From NCBI GenBank assembly GCA_038380435.1, contig JAWZYU010000027.1, forward strand, positions 2,415,156 to 2,479,155: a stretch of DNA of 64,000 nt. The letters run 5' to 3'. The notes beneath the pieces were generated by a model. It saw nothing but the letters and a program-made list of their open reading frames with translations, searched no databases and was not told the origin of the DNA. Origin of the DNA: Ryuthela nishihirai (taxonomy: Eukaryota > Arthropoda > Arachnida > Araneae > Heptathelidae). The stretch's first letter is position 1, and the number at the start of each line of letters is the position of its first letter. The position numbers were made by a program, and so were the translations under genes. Below are positions 31,248 through 42,780 of this stretch, one piece after another.

Positions 31248-31808
31248 TTACAGAAGGCACATTTTAATAGGGTGTTGAACCTTCTCAAACAGCAATACAA
31301 GCTTCCAATCTGGCATGCAATCAGTCATACAAATGCTAGATATCATGCTGGGGGATACCTTTCCATGTGCTTTCAACTTGGACACGTAATTCAGCAATGG
31401 CCGTGGTCCGCGGAAAAGTCTTTGTCCGATCCAGTCCCAGACATGCTCAATTGGAGACAAGTCCAGAGAGCATGCTGGCCAAGGGAGTTGGTGCACTGCC
31501 TGAAGAGTATGTTGAGTTGCCCGGGTGGAGTGTGGGTGGGTGTTATCCTGTTGAAATATTGCATTTGGGGTTACACTCAAATATGGCAAGAGGACCGGCT
31601 GTATGATGTCGCTGACATACTTATTGCTATTCAGTGTACCCTGTACAAACACCAGACACATATGAGAGTGATAGCTAATCATTCCCCCACACCGTGATGC
31701 CTGGTGTGGGCCCTGTGTGTTGCTGGCGGATGCACGATGGAAGAAGATGCTCACCTTGTTGCCTTCAGAAACTCCTAAGTAGAATCGACTTCCATCATTG
31801 AAGACCAC
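31248..31808 (-). pseudogene. Tc1 transposase catalytic domain
   Basis: 186 open codons. VFNDGSRFYLG is the first catalytic region (Asp kept, usual Glu changed to Gly), FQQDNTHPHSTR the second, and SLDLSPIEHVWD the third, at the DD34D spacing of Tc1 transposases. All three Asp remain, but the N-terminal domain (32202-31870) is in another frame with stops in between, so no full protein is encoded. It is the best-preserved Tc1 catalytic domain in the window. Confidence 0.88.
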
Positions 31809-32455
31809 AGACTCCCATTCTTCCCTCCAATGAACTCATTCTTGACACCACTGCAAACATGCTTGACAGTTATAAGGTAACTGTGGTAACCGTGCCAGCG
31901 GCCCTCATGACCATAGTCCTGCTTCTAAAAGACGATTGTGTATCATTCTTGTAGACACCCTTGATATGACAGAGGATCGAAATTGTGATGCCATAGCCAT
32001 CCACTCTGCCACTGCCGCCCTCCTGATATGCCAATCCTCTTGTGCATCCGTAACTCTTGTGTTGCCTGTAACCACTACTGCAAGTGTGTGAATGCTCTTC
32101 TGACCATCGACACCACCATCGTATCACTGCCGATACCTCTCGTTCAACACAGTGTGCAATTTGATGAAAAGACCACCACCAACCTGCTTCCCGAAGACCC
32201 ACTATACAACCTTGCTCAAACTCCGCTAACTGAACAAATATTGCGCGCCTTCAAAGAGCACTGAACAACACGACACAAGATGAATAACTTCTTTCTTCAC
32301 ACCCTAGTCCTTAAATATGCACTCTATACATTTGCATGTTGTCATCCTCAGTGACATCGTTATCCAATAACTTTCAATCTTGAATCACAGTTTCTGCTAC
32401 CCTTAACTATTAACATATTATAATATGACGTTCCTAAAAGAATTCCTTCTGGATG

Positions 32456-32825
32456 GGTAGCACACCAGGCTTGTAATCTCCAGTTCACAGGTTCGAGTCC
32501 CAGCTGGGGCAGAGTTGAGATTTATCTCCTCAAAACTTCCTGCCGTGTCCACGGTCAGTAGGAGACACTGATGGGCTTGGAAAGGCCATCGTCCGTCAGA
32601 TGGGACGTTAAGCTGTGGCCCTGTGTGCAGGAGAGCCCATACCATGTGCACGTTAAAGAACATGTTGGATGGCTTTGACAGGAGGCTACCATCTGTCTCC
32701 CAAAAGCTGTTCCAGTGGGTCCCTTCACCCAACCTTCTATGAGCATTCGGGGTCTATGTGACCTGGCCATTTAGCCCATGATGTGCAAAAAAGTGCTGGT
32801 CAGAGGTAAAACAACCCAACCCAAA
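32456..32825 (+). mobile_element. SINE1 copy, 5'-truncated, in a Tc1 element
   Basis: It starts just inside the A-box region (GGTAGCACACCAGGCTTGTAA) and runs to the CAACCCAACCCAAA tail. Duplications TCCTTCTGGATG (32444-32455) and TCCTTCTGGGTG (32826-32837) flank it. Confidence 0.85.
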
Positions 32826-32868
32826 TCCTTCTGGGTGCTCTTTTTTCAATTTCTGCTAGTGTATATTG

Positions 32869-33790
32869 ATTTTTTTTTTTTTTTTTTTTTTTGCTTTTCA
32901 GAAAATGTATCCAATAAATGATAAAATAATTGAGAAACAATTGAAACAGTTTTGAATGGTGAAATATATCAAAATGGGGTGGTGGGTATACTCTTTCACT
33001 TCGTAACAATTGCTGAGAATCTCCAATAAAAACAAAGTAACTTGATACATTTCTAGGTGCATAATTTTAAAATGGAAAATCTAAATGTTAACATGCCCAT
33101 TAACTGTTTGGAGCTAACAGTATTTATAGCACATCCCTGCACTAGATATGGACATTAGTTACCAGAATTCCATCATTTGGGCTCTGTTAATGGCAATTTG
33201 AAAAATCACAAGTTTTAGTACTTTCTCGCATCAAATTGAGGAATAAATTTAAAAAAAAATTTAGCTCAAATTTTATATATTTTTTAATTTAGATTTCTTT
33301 TGTACTAATGACATTTTGTACCTATATTCAGGCTTTATGAACTGCATTTTTGCAGTTGCCACATCATTAAGGTTTATCAATGGTGCATCCAGTTCCAACT
33401 ATCAGTGATTACTGTAGAATAGTAGTTCCCTTCTTGATACTGTAGTAATGGCATTTCCTTAGTTGTAATAGGTTGCTATCTTGAGTATGAAGGAATACTT
33501 CTCTGTACTTATGTTGTTAAAGGCAAGAACTAATAATGGGTAAATATAGTAAGAGTCAGCTGTTGGTTCAAAATATACATTGATAACACTGGGCAGCAAA
33601 TTTTCATAAAAGTCATGCCTCTGAGATAAAAGTAGCCATTTCTTAAAGATTTCAAGGTGCTGAACACGAATATGACAATGAAAATGCAAAATTGGCTACG
33701 ATTTCTGAGAAATCTGAAATAGTTTCTTATATAATAAGAGTAATACATACATATGGCATGTATCGGTAAAACTCCACTTCTACTTCTGAC
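32869..33790. other. Poly-T tract and featureless DNA
   Basis: A run of about 24 T starts at 32870 just outside the Tc1 end. The rest is AT-rich with no repeat partner; the last part may be 3' flank of the pseudogene on the minus strand. Confidence 0.35.
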
Positions 33791-33791
33791 A

Positions 33792-35550
33792 TCATTTTGC
33801 CTGTCGCTTGTACAGCTGCTCAGGATCATCTCTGGCGAGTGTCCAACAGTAGTCAGCCAACATTGAAGTGGACCAATTTCCCTGGTATTTCTCTATCATT
33901 GCGATGTCCTTGTGAAAACATTCACCATGCTCATCACTAACCATGCCACAGTTGTTGGGGAAGAAATCTAAGTGGGAATGGGGTAAGTGGATCTTTAAGG
34001 ACATATTGCAGCCAAGTTTGTGATAAAGAGACAACGTGTCCTTAACCAGTTTCTTGTAGTTGTCTGCCCTAACATTCCCAAGGAATTTAGTTGACACCAG
34101 GCGAAGTGCATCCCAAGCCTTCTTCTCATCACCCTGAAGCAGGTTGTCGAACATCTGGTTTCTAAACAGCGGATCTGAGAACCCACAAAAATTCCCTCTT
34201 TAATTTTTGCTTCTCTGAGTCGAGGAAATTTGTCAGTCAAGTACTTGAAGGCTGAAGCAGTCCAGTCCATGGCTTTTACGAAGTTTTTCGTCACACAGAG
34301 TTTGATATGTAGGGATGGTAGCAGGATTTTGTTCATTTCTGCCAGTGCTGGGTGTTCCACATTCTTCTCTCCGACCCTCAGAGATTTTCTCGACGCCAGT
34401 TTCACTTCACCTAATGCAAAGTCTTTGCTCGGCTGTCCCATTCACATAAGAAACAGCATTTTTTTGTATATCCCAGCTGCAAATCCATCAACAGAGCCAC
34501 TACCTTCAAGTCAACAGAGAAGCCAGCCATACTTGCTGTATTGAAGACAGTTCAACAGCTGTTTTAGGTTGTCATAGGTTTCTTTCATGTATGCAGCATG
34601 TCCAATCGGAATGGATGGAAGTATAATTTCCATTATACAGCAACACTGCCTTGAGACTCAATTTCGAGGAGTCTATGAATAGTTTCCATTCTTGAGGGTC
34701 ATGTTTGATTCCGAGGGCATTCATAAGGCCATCTACATCGGAGCAGAACACAAGATCATCTTCCTCTCTGAAATAAGGCACAAACTGCGCATGACAAGTT
34801 CAAAACGAAGTCACTTGGACATTTTCCTTGAGAAGATTCCATTGTTTAAGTCTTGATCCAAGTAACTCTGCTTTGGCCTTGGACAGTCCAGATCGCAAAC
34901 AAGATTGTTCATTTCTTCTTCGGTGAGAATGTGGCGCCAATGATGCACCATGGCAGGCATATGGATTATCATAGACACCGGAGGCTGCGGAGAACCTGAC
35001 ATCGGTTCACCTCCCTCCTCATTGTCTGAATCGATGGAAAATTCTTTTAGAGGTTCAGAAACGGAAAGGCCTTCGCCATGCGGAACTGGTCGAAGAACAG
35101 ATTGTATATTTGGGTATGCTATTGTCCACTTCTTTTTCCTTGTTATGCCTCCAGGAACAGGTGGAATCATGCAGAAGTAGCAGTCATTTGTGTGATTGTT
35201 TGGCTCTCTCCAAACTGTAGGAACAGCAAACTGCATTGTCACTTTTTTTGCCTTTCAGACACTTCGGAAGATTTTTTGCACACGTACTGCAGCATATATG
35301 TGGGGCCCAGGCTTTGTCCTGGTTTCCGATCATGCATCCAAAATAAAACTCGTACACTGCTTTCACTATTGGAGTGATGGTGCTTTTCTGTCTTGCAAAT
35401 GTCACTTCCCCCGCAGATATAACAAAATGTATCTGCGCTATTAACACAGTTATGAGGCATCACTACTGCTGGATTAAAACTTCAAGGATCACTTGTGTTG
35501 TACTTATAATACGGATAATAGGCTCAAAAGATTTGCTTACCCTTACCCTA
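33792..35550 (-). pseudogene. Intronless pseudogene of an uncharacterised repetitive arthropod-type gene family
   Basis: Frames in order on the minus strand: a start near 35545 (MPRRVRVSK); a Cys-rich N-terminal domain near 35430-35230 (FCYICGG, then VYEFYFGCMIGNQDK, APHICCSTC); 35242-34811 with CYFCMIPP and YPNIQSVLRPVPH; 34781-34572 with FCSDVDGLMNALGI and EWKLFIDSSKLSLKAVLL; MKETYDNLKQLL near 34590; 34380-34170 with LPSLHIKLCVTKNFVKAM and KIKEGIFVGSQI; 34130-33792 with FLGNVRADNYKKLV, SLKIHLPHSHLDFFPNNCG and LADYCWTLARD. I know this order from large families of uncharacterised, often single-exon proteins in insects and cnidarians, probably transposon-derived; function unknown. At least four frameshifts break it. 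Confidence 0.75.
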
Positions 35551-35579
35551 CGAGGCATCTCTTACAACTAACGATTGCA

Positions 35580-36235
35580 TCATCTTTTGTCCACAATTGT
35601 AAAGCCACGATGTCATGACTCAACTACATTGCATCAGACAATGATGCAATACCTCTGGGGGTTGTGTGTATGGCAGGCTGATGCAATACAATGCAATGTG
35701 TTGCAATCTGGAGTTAAAAATACAGCATTGTGAAATGGTTACCTATGTACTCAATGTGAACTAGTTGTTTATACATGACCATCTCTGTCTCTCCTAAACA
35801 AGAGCCAATCAACAAATTTTATTGCCATTTTCATATTTAGCACACCGAAATTAGTAAAGATTGGCTATTCTCATTTCAAAGCCTTTTTCTGTGTTGCCCA
35901 GTGTAATGGTTTGTTGATTTAAAAAACACTATACTTATCCTCTGTCTGGGCTCATGGCTGAAGTCATGCAACATGAGGAACACACTGTACTTATAAATGC
36001 ATTGAAAATCCTCAATTCTATGTTAGATATCTGGATGATATTTTACTCATGGGAACATGAAGTCCATGGTTTAATGCACTTGTTACATTTTAATTGTCTA
36101 CTTCACACTATTAAATTTACTCATATACTAGGAAAGTTCCATGCTTTGATATTAAGATTGCCAAAAATCCATATAACTGTAATACAACACTTTAGAAGAA
36201 GCTTAGTCCACTAAAAGCACAATTATACATACCTG
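35580..36235. other. No gene seen
   Basis: Contains a local patch of TGCAATAC/TGCAATG repeats near 35640-35710. The ORF at 35954-36214 is not recognised. Confidence 0.3.
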
Positions 36236-36244
36236 CACCCATCC

Positions 36245-36575
36245 TACAGTTCCCAGGTTTGAGTCCTGCCTTGGCCAGCTTTGAGGTCTACAAAACTACC
36301 TTCTCTACCCTTGGTCAGTATGGGACACTGATGGGCTTGGAAAGGCTGCTGTCCATTGGATAGGATGTAAAATTGTGGCCCCATGTGCAGGAGAGCCATA
36401 CTCTGCACATTAAAGAACACACTGTATGTCCTTGATGAGAGGCTACCATCTGTCCCCAAAAAGCTGTCCAGTGAGTCCCCTTCCCCCAACCTTCTCTGAT
36501 CCCTTGGGGTCTTTATGACTTGGCTATTTAGCCCATTTTGTGCAAAAAAGGGCCACTCAGAGATAAACCAACTCA
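36245..36575 (+). mobile_element. SINE1 copy, 5'-truncated
   Basis: It starts at the B-box region (ACAGTTCCCAGGTTTGAGTCC) and runs to the GCCACTCAGAGATAAACCAAC tail. Direct repeats CACCCATCC (36236-36244, 36576-36584) flank it. Strongly diverged in the body. Confidence 0.8.
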
Positions 36576-36684
36576 CACCCATCCACAAACCTACCCTACT
36601 CCGCCATGTTAAAATGGCCAGCTGAAACCCCTTGCAAGCTATAAATAAGTCGGATACCTATGCTCTGTAGCATACCTGTGACTG

Positions 36685-38094
36685 TTATTATGGGTAAACA
36701 TGGTGACCTGAGTGAGTTCGATCGTGGGCAGATAGATGGTGTGAGGGAGATGGGGGTGTACTATGTATGCGACTGCAGAACATGTGGGATATCTATGTGT
36801 ACCAGGACTACATCAAAATAGTAAAAACCTGCAGCTGGTGGGAAATTGTGGCTATAACTGGGCCTTGGATGTTCGAGGTGAGTGCTGTCTCTTCTGTATT
36901 AGAATGGTGGACCACAGTGCAGATGATAACTTTGGCATTGAACATCAAGGAAGCTACATAGGTTTGTGCAAAGACCATCTAACTTACGATGGCACAACTG
37001 GGCTCTCAGCCGATACCCACATCAAGTATCCTTGTTAACAGCATGTCAATGGACTATGAAGCTGCAATGAGCAAAGGAATATTGCCAATGGACACTGGAA
37101 ACATGTTGCTTGGTCTGATGAATCGAGGTTCCAATTACAACTACTGATAGGAGGTTGTGTGTGTGGTGCAGATCACATGAGGTCATGGATCCCAACTGTC
37201 AAGTCAAAGTGTTACAGGCCAATGGAAGTGGTACAATATTTTGGGCAATGTTTGCTTGGGCCACCTTGGGGTCCCTTATACTTATTGAGACCACCATCAC
37301 CACATAAGACTATGTTGATTTACTTATTGACCACCCGTTCATCCATTTCTCACAGGATGCCTTATTTTAACAAGACAATGCCCAGTCTCATCATTCCCGT
37401 TTGTCAAAGGACTGGTTGGAGGAGCCTTTCAGTGAGTTCACAAACCTCAAATGACCTTCTTACTCTCTAGGTTTGAACCCTATTGAGCCTCTGTGGAAGG
37501 AAGTTAAGTGATGCAGTTGAGCCCAAAACCCACTAGACTTTCAGATGGTGTCCTGGAATCATGGGCCACAGTACCATCCAAATGTTTCCAACACCTGGTA
37601 GAGTCCATGCCATGGGGCGGGGGTGGCTCTGTCGGTAGCGCGCCAGGCTCGTAATCTGTAGTTCCCAGGTTCGAGTCCCAGCTGGGTCAGCGTTGAGATT
37701 TATCTCCGCAAAAATTCCCTGCCCTGCCCACGGTCAGTAGGGGACACCGATGGGCTTGGAAAGGCCGCCGTCCATCGGATGGGACGTTAAGCCGTGGCCC
37801 CGTGTGCGAGAGAGCCATACCCTGTGCACGTTAAATAACACACTGGATGGCCTTGACGGGAGGCTACCATCTGTCTCCCAACAGCTGTTCCAGTGGGTCC
37901 CCTCCCCCCAACCTTCTCTGAGCCTTTGGGGTCCATGTGACCTGGCCATTTAGCCCATGGTGTGCAAAAAAGTGCCGCTCAGAGGTAAAACAACCCAGAG
38001 TCCATGCCATGATGTGTTGCTGCTGTTATGAGGGCAAAAGGTGGAGCCACATGTTATTAGGTGGGTGGGCATAATAAATTGTCCTTTCAGTGCA
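36685..38094 (+). mobile_element. Tc1-like transposon carrying a SINE1
   Basis: The plus-strand transposase is recognisable from GKHGDLSEFDRGQIDGVREMGV (start near 36690) through WSDESRFQLQ near 37117, the second catalytic region QDNAQSHHSRLSKDW near 37370 (preceded by a stop replacing Gln) and SLGLNPIEPLWKEVK near 37468, where the third catalytic Asp has become Gly. The right end CAATTTATTATGCCC-type (reverse) and CAGTG sits at about 38092. The left terminus was not found. SINE1 at 37615 interrupts the C-terminus. Confidence 0.8.
37615..37996 (+). mobile_element. SINE1 full-length copy in Tc1
   Basis: A near-consensus copy with a perfect 15-bp duplication AGAGTCCATGCCATG (37600-37614 and 37997-38011). 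The duplicated target is Tc1 sequence, so the SINE is younger than the transposon. A-box TGGCTCTGTCGG differs by one base from the copy at 16815. Confidence 0.93.
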
Positions 38095-38200
38095 TATTGC
38101 CTAATAATTTAGGTTATACATTAAAATAAAGATATCAGAATTCAATGCATATTTCCTAAGGGTAAATATCATCCCTGGAGTAAATTTATTTTTTGGGAAT
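38095..38200 (+). repeat. Dispersed repeat also at 43212-43310
   Basis: ATTGCCTAATAATTTAGGT, then ATTAAAATAAAGATATC, GAATTCAATGCATATTTCCTA and CTGGAGTAAATTTATTTTTT occur at both loci with about 90 percent identity. In both places a tRNA-like repeat follows downstream. Confidence 0.65.
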
Positions 38201-38645
38201 TGATAATTTTATCAGATATACTACTTCTGAAGGAGTGAGATCATCTCTTCCATTAATAACCAACATTTTTATTGTATTCATCATTGCCAGTGGTACAGTT
38301 AAATTCACATAAAACCCATTGAGTACTTGGTAAATTTCAGGCAAATATAGAAATGTGAGTAGTATATCTAATTTTCTCATTTTGAGTTGGGAGTGGAGGG
38401 ATGTCTATACACAGTAGGCAGAACATTTCAGCTCTTTAATATACAAACCAAATGAACACAAAGCGGAATCTGGAAGAAAAACCAACTTTATATATCAGAA
38501 AACATCCTTAATATACATTATAATATGTTTCAACTTCGTAATTGAAGTTTGCGATTCCAAAAAAAACATTATAAAAAAAATTTAATTAAATTAAACATAG
38601 ATGATAATCACAGCATTACCTGATGCTCTTTTGGCATTGATAAAT
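38201..38645. other. AT-rich, nothing recognised
   Basis: No gene and no clear repeat partner beyond the adjacent 38095-38200 unit. Confidence 0.25.
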
Positions 38646-38649
38646 CAAT

Positions 38650-38776
38650 AAATATTTAGCAGAAAAAATTTTTGCCGGCATATGGGATTCAAACCCACAT
38701 CTCCAGAAACATGCCAGAGTGCCTAACTGTATGCCATGCCGTATGTCGGCAAAAATTTTTCCGCTTAATATTTAGT
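38650..38776. repeat. Palindromic tRNA-like element
   Basis: The outer arms (TAAATATTTAGCAGAAAAAATTTTTGCCGGCATA region, 38650-38683, and its mirror ending about 38776) pair over about 33 bp with few mismatches. Between them is a minus-strand tRNA-like segment: T-arm GTGGGTTTGAATCCCAT, an anticodon arm containing CATGTTT and a degenerate D-arm. Same design as 27747-27918. Confidence 0.75.
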
Positions 38777-38913
38777 AATTAAATTATGTCTCTAGTTACT
38801 TCATTAACCCTTTCCGAGTCAGAGCCCAAATAATCGTTTTCATCTTTCTAATTCTAGATTTGTCAAGACAACACAAAGATCACATTAAAAAGTACAGCAT
38901 TTACTTACAACCA

Positions 38914-40148
38914 TACACTGAGAGGCCAAAAGTCATGGAAATAGCAGTTAAAGTAGAACTAGCATGCTGCACTCATAACCGATGTGTTGGACATCAACTG
39001 CAGAATGGCGCTGCAATAGCCTACAAACCCAGCATTCATTTTGGAGTAGTTGTTAATTTAGCATGGCTGCATGTCGTGAGTTATTTGACTTTGAACGTGG
39101 CTTGATCGTTGGTGCCAGAAGGATGGGTCATGCAATATCGGAGATCATGCAGGAATTTGGTTTTCCCAGGTCTACACTGTCAAGAGTTTATTGTCAGTAT
39201 TCTAGTGATGGCATTTCCACACACGTAAATCAGTAAATGGGACAGCCACATGCAATTGATGAACGGAACTCGCATCGGCTGTCACGAATGGTAACAACCA
39301 ACAGATGGGCTACAGTGCGTGAAATCATTGTCAATGTGAATGCGGGCCAAACACAAAACGTTTCTGAAAGGACTGTCCATCGCCACCTGCACTCCATCAG
39401 ATTTGGGATTTAATAAGACATTAAGACCCAGTCATGTGCCATTGCTTACACGTCGTCACAGAGCTCAATGACTGGAATGTGCCCCAAAGACATCAAAATT
39501 GGACAGTAGAACAGTGGCGTTAGGTAGCATGGTCCGATGAATCAAGGTTCCAGTTGTTTCGTGCTGACGGGCACATTAGAGTGTGGCTTAGGCCCCGTGA
39601 AGCCATGGACCCTTCCTGTCTGCAAGGTACTGTTCAGGCTGGAGGCAGCTCTGTGATGGTGTGGGGCGTGTTCACATGGTCTACATTGGGTTCTTTCATC
39701 CATTTGGAGCAATCGCTGAGAGGTATGAGAAACACAGACATTCTCGCAGATCACCTGCACCCCTTCATAATTCTAGAGCACCCTGATGGTGAAGGGGTAT
39801 TCCAACAAAATAATGCAACGTGTCACCAGTCTTTGGTTGCTAGGAGGTGAATCGAGGAACACTCCATGGACTTTACCACCATAAATTGGCTCTCACGGTC
39901 CCCCGATATGAACCCTTTGGAGCATCTGTGGGACACAATGGAAACTAGCTTATGATCCATGAATCCAGCACCATTCAATGCAACACAGTTATGGTCTGCA
40001 CTGCAGAATGTGTGGGCTGCCATCTGTGTAGAATGGTATCGGCAACTCATTGACTCCATGCCTAGATGTATGACTGCACTGCTGAGGGCTTGAGGAGGAC
40101 CAACCTGTTATTAGTCACGTATCCCATGACTTTTGGCCTTTCAGTGTA
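38914..40148 (+). mobile_element. Tc1-like transposon with both termini
   Basis: The termini TACACTGAGAGGCCAAAAGT (38914) and ACTTTTGGCCTTTCAGTGTA (ending 40148) are inverted repeats of about 25 bp ending in TA. At 1.24 kb it is of near-normal length. The transposase on the plus strand starts at about 39062 (ACRELFDFERGLIVGARRMG), with helix-turn-helix region GFPRSTLSRVYCQY and ERTVHRHLHSI. Confidence 0.92.
39062..40093 (+). pseudogene. Tc1 transposase with stops and frameshifts
   Basis: Readable order: N-terminal HTH (GHAISEIMQEFG, STLSRVYCQY), LSRMVTTNRWATVREI, ERTVHRHLH, then WSDESRFQLFRADGHIRVW near 39530, SSVMVWGVF, GVFQQNNATCHQS (second catalytic Asp changed to Asn) near 39795, and LSRSPDMNPLEHLWD (third Asp kept) near 39890. 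The longest open part is 39554-39850. It has several stops, one after a VNQ at about 39235. Confidence 0.85.
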
Positions 40149-40149
40149 T

Positions 40150-40660
40150 ATAAAGACAGTGTAAAAATATCTTTATCATAATCAGTTCTTGCTGCCAGAT
40201 TCTATTAGGGGCCGAACTGAAGTCGCATGGTACAGGGATTTGTGGTGTGGGAAGTGGTGTCAGAGATCCCAATGCTAGAGGGGAGTGCAGAAAGCCCAAT
40301 TCTGTCATAATGGACTCCTGGTCCCCGTTTCCAGTTTCCTTGAGGTGCAAAAAATTTGGCACACCCATCGCTATGGAGCTTGGATAGGCCGTCACTGCTA
40401 CTCTGTTCACAGTCTTTGCCAGCAAGTGATGAAGATGGTGGCTTCGGGACACCTGATGAAATGGGTGGGATGACAAGTGGCTGCTGTTGTTGGCCACTGG
40501 TTAGGTTGCTATTTCTAGTGTTGGTGCTTTGGCTGCTGCTGGTAACATTTATGTATGTAGTGGATGAATATGGATCAGTTTAGCTGAAATGTTATTAACA
40601 AAAATGTTATTTAATGTTCTAATTTCATTATTCAATTGATAATCAATTTAGGAATAATAT
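40150..40660. other. No gene recognised
   Basis: Opposed open stretches at 40141-40497 (-) and 40285-40583 (+) overlap; neither resembles a known family. Base composition is more even than in the flanks. Confidence 0.25.
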
Positions 40661-40663
40661 ACA

Positions 40664-40706
40664 GATCTCTGTGGCAAGCAGCTGCTTGAGGGGGTATTTT
40701 TTTTCA
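40664..40706 (+). mobile_element. SINE2 3'-end fragment
   Basis: CAGATCTCTGTGGCAAGCAG followed by CTGCTTGAGGGGGTATTTTTTTT matches the last about 43 bp of SINE2 at 53630-53672. Extreme 5' truncation. Confidence 0.75.
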
Positions 40707-40879
40707 TACATAATATTCTGAATTTTTGATTTAAGAAACTTAGATGTTCCTAATTTTTTAATATTATTTCTAATTCAATAATTAGATTTCAGCTGAACAA
40801 AATCAGTGAAATGTTCAAACACAAATTAATACTGTCTGCATATGCAGATTTCTTAATGGTAGACTTTTGAATTCCAAGA

Positions 40880-41670
40880 ACAATGAATAAATATTTATAT
40901 ATTTAGGTTTCTTCTTCATAACCCTAATAATGTGTCTCTGTAATACTTCTAGTTTATATAGTTGATTTTTACTATCTACTCCGCAAACTGCTAAGGCATA
41001 TTGTATATATGATTAATGATGGTGGTGAAAAATAAAATTGCAATAAGGTTTGAATGTTCAAAATACTTCTTAATATCAAAAAAGTTCTTTCCACATATTT
41101 CAGTTTATTCACCACATGTTCAATATGTTTATTTCACAATAGTTTTTTATTTAAATATAATCCAAGATATTTAATTTCAGAAACATTTTCAATTGTAGGA
41201 CATGGACAATCCTTCACCTTATTACAAGCACATGAATGATATCTAATAGTGTAAATATCAGTTAATCTATTTGTAATTAAAAAATTAATATATTTTGTCT
41301 TATACTAAAAATTAATTTATTTGACCAATTATATAGCAAATGCATATCTGTATATTGCATCATTTATGCATTATTCTCAGTAATGTTTAAAAGTACAATA
41401 AAATGTTATCTGCAAATGTAATAATATCACCATAAGAATTCACTTGGGAAATAGAAAACGATCAAAAGGTAATGGCCCTAAACAAAATCTTGTGGTATAC
41501 CAAAATCATTAAAGTTTATATCACTAAGCATGAGTTCAATTTGTTTAATTGCTTCCTATTTTTCAAATATGATGAGATAAAATGATGGCATATATTTTAA
41601 TACCAGGATTATGCAATTTATGTAGCAATAATTTATGATCTTCCAATCAAACTTATTTTTAGGTCAAAAA
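40880..41670 (-). pseudogene. Decayed LINE reverse transcriptase (Jockey/CR1-like)
   Basis: Minus-strand frames, with many stops, follow a LINE RT order: a degenerate GIPQG...LGPLLF region near 41490-41430, remnants of the next motif (YADD box) near 41410, WSNKL near 41320, KTKYIN near 41295, then LNILGLYLNKKLLWNKHIEHVVNKLKYVERTFF-like codons across frames at 41190-41080. This is a different and much older element than the LINE family A-H. Confidence 0.5.
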
Positions 41671-41973
41671 TAAAAAAAAGCCGTAAAGTTCTATTAGTTA
41701 GTTTTATTAGTTTCTATTTGTTAGCTATGCACAAAAATCTTTTTTGCTTAAAAACGAAATCATCTGTGGTACAAAATTTTATATTTGTTCAATAATTTCA
41801 CAAGTGTATTTTTAAATAATTTTCCCAATAATTTAGGGAATACTGATAATATGTAAATAGGTCTGTAGTTAGTCATATTAATTCTACTACTACCTTTAAA
41901 TAAAAACATTAAAAATTTTTTAGAAATACTTCTTTTCTTCTATGCACCCTAAAAAGTAGAAAATGAACCTGAA

Positions 41974-42120
41974 ACATATCGAAGGTGCAATCAGTCACTG
42001 AGTTTGTATTCACTTCAAAGGAAGAATGGGCACTGGCAATCATGTTGAGTAGGTAAATCAGTGCCCTATTTTCCTTTGAAATGAATATAAACTCAGTGAC
42101 TGATTGCACCATCAATATGC
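41974..42120. repeat. Long inverted repeat (about 60-bp arms)
   Basis: Left arm 41974-42035 (contains GGTGCAATCAGTCACTGAGTT) pairs with right arm 42059-42120 (AACTCAGTGACTGATTGCACC), with few mismatches and a 23-nt loop. Probably a fold-back or MITE. No target duplication is evident. Confidence 0.8.
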
Positions 42121-42339
42121 TTAAAACTTTTTAATTTATTTATATTTTTTTCTTGGTACTAATAACACCTATCTTCAGAAACAACCTAGACTAATTTGCA
42201 TAATATGATATGCTCACTCAGCATTACTTTACTGGTTACATGAACAAGTTTGGTGAGGATTACACAATTTTTTGGCCAATTGTGGCGATTTTTCTAATTT
42301 TTCCTTAATTTATGGAAACTAGTGTATCTTGAAGCTGGA

Positions 42340-42780
42340 TGTAAAACATATTCTTGTTCTCATCAGAGTCCTCTATGGGGGCATAACAACAGATGACATT
42401 CAAGTCTTTAATTTTTGTTTTAAATTTTGCTTTAAGAAATCTTTCATTAACGCAGTCATATTTTAAAAGAGCATCACTGGCATGTGCTGAGAAGCAAACC
42501 TATACCTTGGAGAGGCTTTCCATCCTTCCTCCCTGAAAAGAGAAATTTAAAGTTGTTTTTAAGTATCTCACCTTTACCTGTCCATCTGGTCTCTTGCAAA
42601 CCTAGAATATCTATATTATAACTGTGGAATTCCTGCGTGAGAACATCAAGAGCCATTCAAACTTGAATGTCATCTCTATGTAACGTTCTCATGTTCCATG
42701 TTCCTGCAGAGAGAAAATGATTAGTAGGGTTTTTAAAGAAATTTGGTTTATTACCAACTTAGGTTTAATTGTAAAAAAGT
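42340..42780 (-). mobile_element. LINE copy H, endonuclease/5' fragment
   Basis: On the minus strand: 5' UTR end, a WNMRTL-like start, EFHSYNIDILGLQETRWTGKG (open at 42656-42474), the GLLLS region and the start of VICCYAP. Homologous to 48650-48150 and 60155-59900. Truncated at both ends. Confidence 0.85.

Larger units (their letters stand above)
31097..32863 (-). mobile_element. Tc1-like transposon with SINE1 inserted near its end
   Basis: The termini TACACTGGCAGAAATTG (31097) and CAATTTCTGCTAGTGTA (ending 32863) are inverted repeats ending in TA. The minus strand carries a transposase in at least two frames: the N-terminal HTH at 32202-31870 (GLREAGW, FHQIAHCVERE, RWWCRWSEEH) and the catalytic domain at 31808-31248. 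Removing the SINE (32456-32825 with its duplication) leaves about 1.38 kb, a normal Tc1 length. Confidence 0.9.

Noticed and set aside
34950..35444. Plus-strand ORFs opposite the pseudogene
   Set aside because: They are antisense shadows of the conserved minus-strand codons.
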